From Rhipicephalus microplus (lineage: Eukaryota > Arthropoda > Arachnida > Ixodida > Ixodidae), in assembly GCF_043290135.1 (NCBI RefSeq), contig NC_134707.1:76340987-76404986 (forward strand): 64,000 nucleotides of DNA. The letters are read 5' to 3'. The notes beneath the pieces are model-generated. The model saw only the letters and a program-made list of their open reading frames with translations. It did not search any database and was not told the origin of the DNA. The translations under genes were made by a program, and so were the position numbers. Shown here one piece after another: positions 22,650-33,344 of this stretch. The first letter of the stretch is position 1. Each line of letters begins with the position of its first letter.

Positions 22650-23165
22650 GAACCTGTTGTCCGTTTAAGCAAACAGCTTGCAATGAAACTGTCATAGCTT
22701 TGTGAGAGCGAACGTCTCCACCTTGGCTCACTGCGCTCGTGCGGCTGACACCATCACTGCAGATACATGCATACATGGGCACAGAGGCATCTGTTTGTTT
22801 ACATCATGGCCAACAGCACCGGTGCCCAGACGCCACTGAGTTGGAGAGTAAAGACATTTTACGGCAGTTTTCTGTACTCCTGCCCTCGTTAAAGTGAAGG
22901 GTGCCTTTAAAAAAAGCAACATGAATAGCGTGTTTTTATGAATGCGGGTCAAATTGAAAATTCCGAATGCCACCTTTTAAAGTAGTCTCCAGGAAGAGTA
23001 TACAATTGGTTCGACTGTGACAATGAATGCGTTTCTTGAACTCATTCGATTGCTTAAGTCATTCCATTCTAATGACACGATATATCACTGTGTAGCAGCC
23101 GCATAATGTCATTATATGCGAATGCCATTTTCTTCGAATGACATTAAAATGTCCAGTGCGACAGG
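22650..23165. other. Unassigned DNA separating two RTE fragments
   Basis: About 500 bp replaces the middle of the RTE element. AATGACATTAAAATG and the preceding near-palindromic text (23060-23165), ending AGTGCGACAGGGGTATT, look like the end of a MITE, but I cannot define both termini. Confidence 0.35.
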
Positions 23166-23169
23166 GGTA

Positions 23170-23460
23170 TTAGTTGAAATCGAGAAGAAGGAATGGGCTT
23201 GGTCAGGGCATGTAGTGCATTGAGAAGATAACCACTGTTCATTGAGGGTAACTGACTGGATTCCAAGATACTGCAAGTGCACAAGAGAGAGACAGAAGGT
23301 CAGAAGGGCTGATAATTAAGAAGCTTGCAGGTGTTATGTGGCAGCAGCAAGCACAGGACCAAGTTGATTGGTGGAACATGGGGGAGTCCTTTGCCCAGTA
23401 GTGGGCACAATCAAGCTGACAATGAATATGATGACGAGTATGATGACATTTCCCAGTAAA
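23170..23460 (+). pseudogene. RTE-like LINE, 3' end
   Basis: Reads (with breaks) KEWAWSGHVV, then VTDWIPRYCK, RERQKVRRAD and later GGVLCPVV, the usual C-terminal wording of RTE-clade ORF2. It ends in short ATGATGAC-type tandem repeats, as RTE elements do. Same element or family as the fragment ending at 22645. Confidence 0.75.
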
Positions 23461-23689
23461 TCAGCCCTAAGAATATCGCCTATGTCGAAACATGACCGGA
23501 ATTGAAGCTGCAGCCTTGGGTTCAATGTTTCAAAAAGCTCCGTCGTCGAAGTAATGATGTTTTCAACATGGCAAGGCTTGTATGCCTTCTTGGAAAGTGT
23601 ACCAGACTGACGAAATAGATGTTTACATCTAGTGAATATATTTACCTTCTATGTATGATAGTTGACCTGGTTGCTTGGCAAAACACAGG

Positions 23690-23768
23690 AGAAACTTCGC
23701 CCTGCAGTGGGAATGGTCAGACAGCTGCTGCTGCTGCTGTTGATGATGATAATAATGGTGACGATGAC
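23690..23768 (+). repeat. RTE LINE 3' tail abutting a splice acceptor
   Basis: AACTTCGCCCTGCAGTGGGA, then GCTGCTGCTGCTGTTGATGA and GATAATAATGGTGACGATGA is the very 3' end and tandem tail of an RTE-type element. It ends about 26 bp upstream of the exon at 23794. Confidence 0.65.
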
Positions 23769-23793
23769 TTCTTGTTTTTTCTACCGTGTTCAG

Positions 23794-24066
23794 GACCCCT
23801 TCCACCGACTGCCAATCTGCATCATCTGGGGCGTGCTTCCTGTAGACACGGGCGATTACCTCAACCCTTCCAACAAGGGTGCAGTGGCGTTCGACCCCGC
23901 ATTTGACGTTGCGGACCCAGCGTCACAAGAGTGGCTGCTGTCCTTCTGCAAGCGGCTGCGGACGCAGAGCTTCCATCGCTCGGCACTGGGCGTTCTCTTC
24001 TCAGGCTGCTTTATCGAGACGCTCAAGTCCTGGATGGAGAGGCGCTGTGTTGATAGTTTCAAGCAG
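23794..24066 (+). CDS. disp: Dispatched homolog, exon within extracellular domain 2
   Basis: Encodes 91 residues in phase 0. It begins DPFHRLPICIIWGVLPVDTG, has DYLNPSNKGAVAFDPAFDVA, then QEWLLSFCKRLRTQS and CFIETLKSWMERRC. These phrases match the region after TM7 in Dispatched (IWGV, NP-KG, CFIET-K-WME). Acceptor GTTCAG ends at 23793; donor CAG|GTGAGT follows 24066 and is near-ideal. It is the last Dispatched exon I can find. TM8-TM12 and the C-terminus should follow, so either the next intron exceeds about 40 kb or the locus is incomplete here. Confidence 0.92.
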
Positions 24067-24145
24067 GTGAGTAAAGCAAATCTCTTTTGCAGCAAGGCTG
24101 TCTTTGTCTACTCTCTGCTGTCATCGTTTTTGTTGTCGTAGTAAT

Positions 24146-24377
24146 GATATAATGATTGGTGTTTAACCCCCAAAAGCACAATATGAGTGACGCAGTTGTG
24201 GAGGGCTCCAGACATTTTGACCATCCAGTGTTCTTTAACGTGCACGTAAACCTAAGTACACAGGCCTCAAGCATTTTTGGCTCTGTATTGAAAATGGGGT
24301 CGCTGCGACTGGGATTCGATCTCGTGATGTGCAGGTCAGCGGTCGAGTGCCATAACTACTAGACCACCGTGGCGGGT
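24146..24377 (-). repeat. Ruka-like SINE, full length, minus strand
   Basis: On the minus strand it starts CCCGCCACGGTGGTCTAGTA, has a box B region (GATCGAATCCCAGTC), and ends GGGGGTTAAACACCAATCAT. The order is the same as at 12687-12924, with about 15-20% visible changes. Confidence 0.85.
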
Positions 24378-24379
24378 GT

Positions 24380-24660
24380 CATCATCATTATAGTAGAAGT
24401 ATTAGCAGTAGTGATAGTAGTAGTAGCAGTGGTAGAGAAGTAACGTAGTAGTACTAGTAGCAGTTGCAGCAGCAGCAGCAGCAGCAGTGGTAATAGCAGT
24501 GGTAGAGTAGTAATGTAGTAGTAGCAGCAGTAGTAGTAGTAGCAGTAGTAATGTATTAGTAAGGTAGTAGTATATATAGTAGTAGCAGTAGTAATTTATT
24601 AGTTGTAGTAATGTAGTAGTATAGTATATGTAGTAGTAGCAGTAGCACTAGTAGTAGTAG
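24380..24660. repeat. Imperfect (AGT/AGC)n trinucleotide array
   Basis: About 280 bp dominated by AGT and AGC units with interruptions, next to the end of the SINE. Confidence 0.9.
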
Positions 24661-24699
24661 GCATATGTCCGTGAGCTCTCTCATGCTTCGACTCATTCA

Positions 24700-24880
24700 G
24701 ACCCAGATTCAGCTGGAAGTCTGGGTTCGAATGAGTTAACCTAAGCTATATATTTCTTAGTCTGGGTTCGAGGGATTTCACTCTGTACACTTAGCTGCGT
24801 ACATAAAGGTAGGTGAGCACAAAAGAACCCCAGAGCGTCAGAGTTATAAACCCAACACTACAGTGTGCAACATAATCAAA
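24700..24880 (+). repeat. Highly diverged Ruka-like SINE fragment
   Basis: Box-B-like GGTTCGAGGGATTTC, then GAGCACAAAAGAACCCCAGA, and AACCCAACACTACAGTGTG keep the Ruka order loosely. Confidence 0.45.
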
Positions 24881-25289
24881 TTACATTTCTGGCTTGTAAA
24901 ACTTCGTCGATGGATGACACAACTTTATTGAACGTCCGGCAAGGTTTAACGCAATTAGGCCTTAGGTCTCCCACAATGGATCGTCAAGACCTTGCCACAA
25001 CGCCACCCCGTGGGCTCGCTAGACTGCCCACGTTTGAATGCCGAGGTCTGAGCTGCACAGAACAGTGGTGCACCTCGATGACAGGTTCTTTGGAGTGACT
25101 GCCAATTATTCTAGAGACTATACTACAACTCCACAACATGTGTTTGAGGGTTGCAGAAACGAAGTTTTCAAGAAACGTATTCACACAATAGTAAGTCGAC
25201 TCCAATGTAGTTCGAGCCCACGAAAATCGCATGGCTAAACAAAAAAAAAAAAACGTTAGGCCTGGACGTAAGGCGCAGCACACTCACAG
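24881..25289. other. No feature recognised
   Basis: About 400 bp between the diverged SINE scrap and the long repeat at 25290. Two overlapping open frames show no domain. Confidence 0.4.
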
Positions 25290-25925
25290 TTAAATCTAGA
25301 AGATTGGCCTTTCAGAGCTTTTTCTAAACACTCATTGGGTAATTGCTGCAAGCATACTTGTTTAATACCCATTACTGCATTAATAATATATATTTTTGTG
25401 TAGTAGGTCGGCATTCGCTATACTATTTTCTATTTTTCGTCATTCTTCTGAGAAATGTGGTATCCGCTAAACACTTGCAACGAATTTTGTGACACTTGTT
25501 CATGCAGTGGCTGAGAACGATAAGGAATTATGCCCGAAGTGGGTATGTGCCACAGTTAATAAATGAACAAGAACAAGCTTTTCTAATGGGTTGGTGCATT
25601 GGACGACCCACTCGTCCAATGCTTCAAGCGCATTGTGCTCCAACCGCTCATGCTTTATAAGTGGTATTAACGCGATTGCTTTCCCGACATCAAGCCTGCT
25701 TAAGGCAAGTTTGCCAACAATGCCCAAGCACCAGCGTTACTCAGTAGTACAATACTGGGCTGGCCCCTAGTGGACCTAGGTTCGAGCCCCACTGTGTCAT
25801 TGGCGCTAGTTTGTTTTTCTAATTTCGTGTGATGTGGTTATCTACAACGGCTGCGGCAGCAGACAACTACGGTGGCGCGTGACCAGAGTTGTGATCTCCT
25901 AACAGCTTTTGCTGTAAAAAAAAGG
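25290..25925 (+). repeat. SINE-containing long repeat, copy B (opposite orientation)
   Basis: Reverse complement of copy C (41802-42410): it holds GGCCTTTCAGAGCTTTTTCT, CACTCATTGGGTAATTGC, GGTATCCGCTAAACACTTGC, CACTCGTCCAATGCTTCAAG, a tRNA-like part with GGTTCGAGCCCC at about 25780, and the tail AACAGCTTTTGCTGTAAAAA. The full unit is therefore at least 600 bp. Confidence 0.75.
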
Positions 25926-26404
25926 GAAAGGGGAAAAGCATGGCACATATGATTAAAAAAAAATCATTTACGATGCATCTGTAGGAAATAATTTTGAAGG
26001 TTGCAGGAAATCTAGCTTTACAGGAATACGTGGGGATCATTTTCAAAGAGTCTTTACAACTGAAACTATAGTCGCGTACAACCTAAGAGGAAATATAGGC
26101 TCCACCCATGGGGTCTCATTGCCCTTATTTCCCATGCCTCCGGGCTACAAAGGAGGAAGTAGCTCCTAAACAGTGGCCATAATTTTTATGCATACAACCA
26201 TTACTTTAAAATACTTGATCGGTGTTGAAATACAGAATCCAAAACTTAATAAATAAACTTGAGAATACGCGGGCTTCCACATCCGCTTAGCAATATATCT
26301 GTTGTTTAAATTGGACCCCCCACTGCGTTCATCTCGGAGTCCATGAAGAAGCAATGCACATCTCTCGAACGCGATGTTTGTGCGCGGTATCTAAGGTTGT
26401 ACTA

Positions 26405-28542
26405 CAGTCGAGCCCGACTATATCGAACCCGTTTATATTAAATTATCCCGTATATAGAACGATTCCTAAACACGGTAAGATTACATTGAGAATATATAGC
26501 AAAAGTTACTGTTTTATCGAAAGAAAATAGTAACGACAACTGATATATCAAACTCCATGTGCCTCAAAAGTGCCCCAGCAAGTTGGCTTTCCCTCGCGGT
26601 AACGAGGAAAACTGCCGGCGCCACCCTAGAAAAAATAGGTTAGACCCGGTTGTGCACGGGCGAACACCCCCTCCAAGAAATGATCCTGGCCCGCTCGCAG
26701 CGCTTACAGCCAATCAGAGGCCGTCGTGCTTTCTCCGAGGCCCGCAGGCGGTAGAAGTGAGCGCCATTTTTTCTTTCTTTATGCTTGTGTGCCTGCTGCT
26801 GCCGATTCAGCGTGGTCTGTCGTGTTGCCTTTTGGTGCTCTGTGAACTGTATTGGCGCGCTGTCATCATGGCTTGCGCAGAGAGGCAAAATTTGCCGTTC
26901 GCCGCGAAACTCGAAATCATCAATCGGGTTGAGCGCAGTAAAAAGAAGTCCGACGTCACCGCCACGTATAAAATTCCAAGGAGCATCTTAAGTACTATCC
27001 TGAAGAACAAGGCAGACATCAGGGCCAAGTCGGACAAAAGGCCAGGTGCCCGTGGCGCCCGACGCGTGCGCGCTGCTGTGTACGAAGATGTTGAAGGGGC
27101 CGTTTACAAGTGGTTTGTGGACGTTCGGTGGCAAAACATCCCGGTGTTTGGCCCTATGATCGAGCAGAAAGCCAAGGGCCTTGCTTTTCTGCTTGGCAGG
27201 AATGATTTCCGAGGTGGTTCAGGCTGGCTTCCGCGGTTCAAAGAACGGGACGACATTGTTGGCAAAGCTGTTACTGGTGAAAGCAGAGCGGCGGACCTGG
27301 ACAGCGTAGAAAAATGGCTCGAGGAAAACTGGCGACATATCGCAGCAAGATATAGAGTCCAAGAGATCTTCAATGCGGATGAAACCGCTCTATTTTGGCA
27401 AATGTTGCCAAACAAGACAGTGTCGTGGCGACAAGACAAGCGACGGCAAGGCAAACAAAGCTCGTGTGTCCATGCTGTTGGCAGCTAATTTAGACGGATC
27501 GAAAAAGCTTCGACCTCTGGTTATTGGGAAAAGCACGGCACTGCGGTGTTTTCGAAGTGCGCTGTCGCTTCCAGTTACCTACCGAGCAAACTCAAAAGCG
27601 TGGATGACCGGGGAGCTTTTCAGCAGATGGCTATCGCCGTGGAATGATGATTTGGTTGGCGCAAATCGCAAGGTGTGCCTGCTCGTGGACAATTGTTCAT
27701 AGCACCACTGCAGTACGACCTTCAGCAACATCTAGCTGCGTTTATCGCCCCCGAACACTACGTCTGTACTGCAACCACTGGATCAAGGCGTTTTATGCGC
27801 AATGAAAGCCGGCTATCGGAACCACCTGGTGGAGAGGCTGCTGCAGAACCTTCGTGTCGGCAGGGAGCTTAAGATCGACTTGCTCGGAGCTATTTCTATG
27901 TTGAGTAGATCGTGGGCAGATGTCAAGAAGGAGAGGATCCAGAACTGCTTTAGGCATGCCGGCTTCCGCATGCCTGGTGATGACACCCCAAATTCCGACA
28001 GCACTGAAGACACCGCAGGTGTTTCCGCCGAGGTTTGGAATGAGCTTGCAGAGTTCCCAGGTGCTATCGACGGATCGACATTCGACGAGTTCGTCAGTGC
28101 GGACGATGATGTCCCCATCATGGGCCAATTACAGGATGAGGATTACAATGCAGACGCCGTGCCTACCACGAGCCAAAGCGACAGCAATATGGAAATCGAC
28201 GACGGCCCATTGTCTACATCCTCCGATGTGATTAGTGCACTTGCATTGGTCCGGCGCTATTGCTTGAATGTGGAAGGTTGCGGCCTCAGCTGCTCCGATT
28301 CATTGGACAACGTGGAGGCGTGCGTGCTGTCGCAAGCAGCGAAGTCGTTGACACAGAAAAAAATTGGGGACTATTTTGTTCCACAGTAGGGCACGAAAGT
28401 AAGCCATCATATTAATAAAGTACTTTTCTTCTAGTTTGTTATGTGCCTTTGCGTCAAAACCTATACCGGGCCTATATCGAATCATGCCATATATCGAACT
28501 GATAAACATTTTTGGCGAGTTCGATACACCCGGGTTCGACTG
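26405..28542 (+). mobile_element. Tigger/pogo-like DNA transposon with both ends
   Basis: The left terminus CAGTCGAGCCCGACTATATC and the right terminus (ending ACACCCGGGTTCGACTG) are inverted repeats. Subterminal ATATCGAA motifs are shared, and TA lies directly outside each end. The element is 2138 bp and carries one transposase reading (26868-28389), which is broken. The left end also reads ACTATATCGAACCCG, matching ATATCGAACT near the right end, as expected for long Tigger inverted repeats. Confidence 0.93.
26868..28389 (+). pseudogene. Tigger-type DDE transposase, inactivated
   Basis: About 507 codons from an ATG at 26868. N-terminal CENP-B-like helix-turn-helix (NLPFAAKLEIINRVER, then ATYKIPRSILSTILKNK); a second DNA-binding domain (about residues 60-125, including VYKWFVDVR and GSGWLPRFKERDDI); then the DDE domain with the first Asp in IFNADETALFWQ, the second in VCLLVDNCS, and the third in VLQPLDQGV. 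It ends QKKIGDYFVPQ. A frameshift at about 27430-27450 moves the reading from frame 3 to frame 1, and in-frame TAG codons occur at 27700 and 27733. It therefore cannot make the protein. Length and order match Tigger/pogo transposases. Confidence 0.9.
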
Positions 28543-29165
28543 TAAACAATGTCACATTTAACGTAGGGGTTAAATTTAAAAAGATGTTCTTTTGCGGTTT
28601 CACAAAATAAAACAGGGGCAATAATCACATTTTGTTAAGTTGTATGCAATTGTTTTACGAAACTTCCGGTGCCAGGTTTCTTCGTTCTCTTCTGTATCTA
28701 TGTCAACTATGACTCAATGCGAAGAATGGAGAAGCAATCTGAGATTGACTTCGCGAATTTTGAAATGCTGCTATTTTTTCTTTGCTCAACAATAGTTTTA
28801 GCGGCATCGCTTTAGTGACGATCACAATTGATGTAGCTGATCATGATTGATTGTGATCACTGTGTCAATAACGGTCAATGCAGTGGTATTACAAATTCGC
28901 ATCATTTTCCAGTTTGAAGAACCTCGCACGGCATTTTTTATGTAAGACGCTTGTACTTCTAGCGTGAGACATGCGATTACCCAATAAACACTTCAATCTG
29001 GCTCGTAATTATGAGCCGGTGTCGATAGACTTTGTTTAAAGGACGCACCTGTGCCAATGAGCACACGACAAAGTATTTACACAAACACAAGATGGCCACA
29101 ATTCGGTTTTTATTGCATACACCAATGCATACTCTTCCCACCTGGTTTGTTTGCTCTCGTACTGT
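28543..29165. other. No feature recognised
   Basis: AT-rich DNA. A short near-palindromic region with repeated GATCACAATTGA/TGATTGTGATCA lies near 28817-28860. Confidence 0.45.
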
Positions 29166-29169
29166 GTGA

Positions 29170-29360
29170 CACTGGCAGGTCCTCATGGTTTCTTTTTTCT
29201 GACAGCTCGCCCGCACTTACAACACTCATATGGGTGCACAACACAGCGCATATCGAAAGCGATCACCAAGATTCTCGGGTTGCGACACCCAAGTAACACA
29301 CTCACACACACACGTGGCAACGCTGATGCCGCATCTTTTGCGGGTGGTAAATGACAGACG
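29170..29360 (+). pseudogene. Possible LINE RNase H C-terminal scrap
   Basis: One frame reads ILGLRHPSNTLTHTRGNADA followed by ASFAGG. This recalls the end of I-clade RNase H domains (W-P-H ... NA/E-ADA-A-REL). Too short and worn to assign firmly. Confidence 0.3.
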
Positions 29361-29436
29361 CGCACATTCGCCCGGAAATTTCGGGCCTTTTAGGTTCCGT
29401 ATTTTTTATACGCCGTCTTTTTTATACTCCGTCTTT

Positions 29437-29438
<2 letters not shown>
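29361..29438. other. AT-rich spacer before the (TA)n array
   Basis: Contains two near copies of TTTTTTATAC(G/T)CCGTC. No gene seen. Confidence 0.4.

Positions 29439-29495
<57 letters not shown>
29439..29495. repeat. (TA)n microsatellite
   Basis: About 28 uninterrupted TA units. Confidence 0.97.
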
Positions 29496-29498
<3 letters not shown>

Positions 29499-30680
29499 AA
29501 CACATATTTAAGTCACACACGTCACTGCCCCATTAACAATGTACATTCAATGCCCCTTAGATTGGGTGCTATTTTTAAGCGGTGCATTTTTTGCCCGATT
29601 ACGCTAGACTTGAACTAGTTTTGAGGCCTCATAATGTCGAAAAGATAAAATCTTCAGTGCGCATGTGTAGAGACACATCATATTCAGCTTTGCCAACTGT
29701 GAACTCTTGCCGCAGGGCTACTCAAGTTTTTTTTTTTTTTTGAGGGGGTAGGATGTGCAGCAAAACGACGATTTTTAGTGAATTAACCTGAAAGGTTAAC
29801 TTACGAAAAAAATTGTAGTGTAAGGGGTTCAGATTCCCTTCCTCTCCCCTCTTTACTTACAGCCTCCTCTTTCTGCTTGCGTTGGACACTGTATTCATCT
29901 CGCAGCTTTCTGAGCACAGCTAACTTCCAAAAAGTCGGCTCAGTTATTCTGTGTATTATTGATGCCTAACCAACGAAGAGTCAAGACAGAAAAAATAAGA
30001 ATAAGACATGCCCTTTTTAAACAAATTTTCATCTCTCACAAGGACCTTTACGGAGCTCAAAGTCAGTAGATTGGCATTTCATACTTCAAGGGCTATGGCA
30101 TCATGTGCTAGACATGAATGATGGACACGTACAAAGAAATCTGGATCAAAAAAGTTGACAGGAGGAGAAGTGCATATAAGTCCCTGCCTGTGGCGTGGGG
30201 CTCTTTCAGTACTACTCGACTGCAGCGCCGCCGCTACGGGCAACGCGGAAGGGATCAGGTGGCGTGGCGTGGTCATGCCACTCAACACTTCTAGTACACT
30301 CTATCGGTGGCTCCACGCAAGTTCTCCGGTTGGCCGTAGTGAAATATCTGTTAAAGATACTTCGACTGTGCCACGCAGTTCCTCCAGCTATGCGGAGCAA
30401 AATATTGCTCCGAATAGAGGGGATTCTAGAGCATAAGCGTTTCATTCTGACATCAGTTGGATGGATGGTTGAATAGATGGATTCGAAACATTATTTTAAG
30501 TCTTGAGGTGCATGACTCAACGCGCAGCGGGCCACTCCCACGTTGGGACAGTCAGGTCATGCCCGACCACCGGATTGTGGAATAGTTTTTTACAGTGTAG
30601 AGAACTCGGAGAGGGAGAGACCACATGATCACCGTCTTGCACACAGAGGCACAGCTCAACAGCGACGCTGGTTAGTGCTT

Positions 30681-30683
<3 letters not shown>
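29496..30683. other. No feature recognised
   Basis: Mixed composition. A GC-rich patch at about 30140-30420 has overlapping short open frames on both strands but no splice-bounded coding signal and no recognised domain. Confidence 0.4.

Positions 30684-30754
<71 letters not shown>
30684..30754. repeat. (AGT)n microsatellite
   Basis: About 23 AGT units without interruption, preceded by GTGGTGG. Confidence 0.96.
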
Positions 30755-30755
<1 letters not shown>

Positions 30756-31159
30756 TTTTATCTTTTGGAATGAAACAAACATGATACAAATGCAAGAGGC
30801 CTTTCATACCCCTGGCAAAGGCCTATACACCTGTAGTTCATCACAGGTACACATCTTTTTTCTCATATACAGCAAGCAACAAAACTAACATGTCATGTAC
30901 CGCATGCCCGCTAAGAAAAGAAAGGCAGTAATGAAAGGCAAGGAACGCATAAGACGAACAAACTCATCGCACGAAAGCTTGTTCTGGAGCGACGGTGACA
31001 TGGCGGCGGATGTGAGCAAGTGAAGTTGTACGACATCAGCTAAAAGTCAACAACAGAGGAGTGACCAGAAAAAAAAGCAGTCTTAGAATGACGTCTTGAG
31101 GCTAATGAGCAAGAACATGAAATAAAAATGTTTTGAGTTCGGTGACCCTCACATATGTT
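30755..31159. other. No feature recognised
   Basis: About 400 bp between the AGT array and the SINE; no gene or repeat recognised. Confidence 0.4.
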
Positions 31160-31174
31160 GTACACATAGTGAGC

Positions 31175-31424
31175 CCCACAGCGGTGCTCTAGTGGCTAAT
31201 GTACTCGGCTGCTGACCTGCAGGCTGCGGGTTCGAATCCCGACTGCGGCGGCTGCCGCAGTCGGGATTCGATAAAGGTGGAAATGTTGTAGGCCTATCTG
31301 CTCAGATTTGGGTGCATGTTAAAGAGCCCCAAGTGGTAGGAATTTACGGAGCCCACCACTACGGCGTCTCTCATAATCATGTGGTGGTTTCGGGACGTTA
31401 AATTCATCATATCAATCATCAACG
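31175..31424 (+). repeat. Ruka-like SINE with 15-bp target duplication
   Basis: Box A region GGTGCTCTAGTGGCTAAT; perfect box B GGTTCGAATCC; 3' part GGTGGTTTCGGGACGTTAAA. GTACACATAGTGAGC (31160-31174) and GTACACCTTGTGAGC (31425-31439) flank it as a target duplication with two differences. A short internal stretch after box B is repeated in inverted form (GAATCCCGACTGCG and CGCAGTCGGGATTC), an extra hairpin the other copies lack. Confidence 0.92.
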
Positions 31425-31439
31425 GTACACCTTGTGAGC

Positions 31440-32290
31440 ACTGCCGTTGTTCGTTCACTAGCGACACGTACGAACAGGGACTCAGGTGGCGCAAACTCCT
31501 TATTTAGTCGTTGACGGAGAATAGAGCTGATAGTGCACTGGTGTCAACGGGGATGGTAACAGGCAGACCATCCACTTCTACACTAAGCACATTCCGGTCC
31601 GTAGTCAGGGTCTACAAATGGTTTTGAGGTTGGTGGTCTAAAGCAGCGTCATTCAGCTCAATAACCGCCCCGCCCTTATTCCACCCCGCCCTATTGAACA
31701 TTCATAGTAAAAAAACTGAGCTGCATTGCTCAGTTTATTGAGTATGAGTGTTCATTAAGATGATGCTGCAAATAGCGATGGGGTTGAGGTGACCTGGATT
31801 GAATATTATGCAGGGACGGTGAAGAACTGGAGTGCCGGCTGGATGCCGGAGGATCCTCGCTGTATAGTACACCTTCACAGGGTGCATAATGAGGGGGGGG
31901 GGGGTGTCGTGTCGGTAGCTAGACATTGAGCTTGATGGAAATGCGTGAAAATGACAATAGAGGGAAATACGTCCTGCACCATGAATGCAGAAGCAGGTCG
32001 CCTTGTAGTCCCGCTTTCTCATCTGCGCAGGGTCGCTAATAGCAGCGAAACATTTCCGGCGTATGGGGAGGTACTCTGAGGGCACTGATACGAGGTTCCG
32101 TGGGCGAACATACTGGCTGCAGTCGGTCATTGCCTAGCTCCTCTCTCAGAACTTTCTGAATCAATGCGATCACCCAGATGGCCGTGTCAGTGAAGATGGC
32201 GCAGACGCTGCATCAATTTCTCGTCGTACAATGTGGACGGCGCTCTTCTATGTGCACAGTTGACTGCATGGTGGTTTAAGGTCCTTGCAG
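31440..32290 (-). pseudogene. Ty3/gypsy-type gag-protease relic
   Basis: Read on the minus strand, an open frame from 32130 to 31735 holds a worn zinc-knuckle segment (CFCIHGAGRISLYC) followed by a Ser/Pro-rich tail (FPSSSMSSYRHDTPPP). Downstream, near 31600-31510, lies a protease-like stretch, VEVDGLPVTIPVDTSALSAL, with DTS at the active-site position and further text recalling LTR-retroelement proteases. Frames change between the parts and stops occur, so it is a dead copy. No LTRs were found. The SINE at 31175-31424 lies directly beyond its protease end. Distinct in sequence from the gag at 61 kb but of the same type. Confidence 0.6.
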
Positions 32291-33344
32291 GATGAAGTAG
32301 AGGCCGTGTTTGGAAGTCGTAAGAATCGCCGAGCGATGCGACGGCTTTTCAATCTTCGATTGCCGGCACTCTTTATTATAAAGGCCAACTTCGGCAATTT
32401 TTCAAGGTAAATGGATCTCATCGAAATTCGCTAGGTACGTTTCTTTGTGCATTTCTGTCAATTATGCAAAATTACAAGCTTAAGAGGTGCGCTGAATGTT
32501 TGCAAACAAATTTTAAATTTTGCCTCGAAACACTCGCCTCGCTTTCCGGAATTATTGGCAACGCTATCTGTGTGACGTCAAGTTTGGCATGTCAAGGGGA
32601 AGTGACACTGCCGATAACATCGCTACTTTGGTTGCTCAACGTTTATTATGCTGGCCACAAGGTAATGGCGGTGGTCTTTGGCACGGGTATACCACAGGAA
32701 GCTGTCTTCCTTCCTCTGAGGTGTTAGGCCAGGTCTTCGCTGCTCTGGCTTTCACAGTATTCATACTGCGTGCCGGTGGGACCAGTATCACGCCCCCGGT
32801 ACTTACAAAATAGTATACGTCGTACCCAGACACGGCATCCAGTTGGGTTTTGGTTTCGGTATTGCACTTCTTTGCTTATTAAAAATTATTTTCTAAATTT
32901 CTGAGCGATTCAGCTATTGGGCTCGTGAGAAGAGTGTCTCAGGAAGATAGAAACACCATTACCGTGGCATGGTCGAAAAATCACCGAAGTTAACCTTTAT
33001 TTATTTCGTCAACGATTTAGAAGTCTTTAAATATTAGCGAATTCAAAGCGCCATCTGCAAAGCCTTTGAGGACATGGCTTACTTTGTCATTCTCACCCAT
33101 GGTGATGTTGACACGATGGCATGTTCGTATCCTTGTTAAATCTTCTCCTTCCATGTGTTCTCCGGCACTTCAGCGATGCATTCGCACTCCTTTTTCACAT
33201 GATAACTGCCAAGGGTTGAAATGGTAAACGATAAAAAAATTGGCAGATCCCACGGATAGTGAGAATCGATGATATGCGAAGCCCGAATGAGAAAGGTTGA
33301 TATGTCACTTTAAAATCAGCATAACGTTACGAGGTAGAGGTAGA
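32291..33344. other. No feature recognised
   Basis: About 1 kb with only short open frames and no repeat that I can match elsewhere in the window. Confidence 0.45.
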
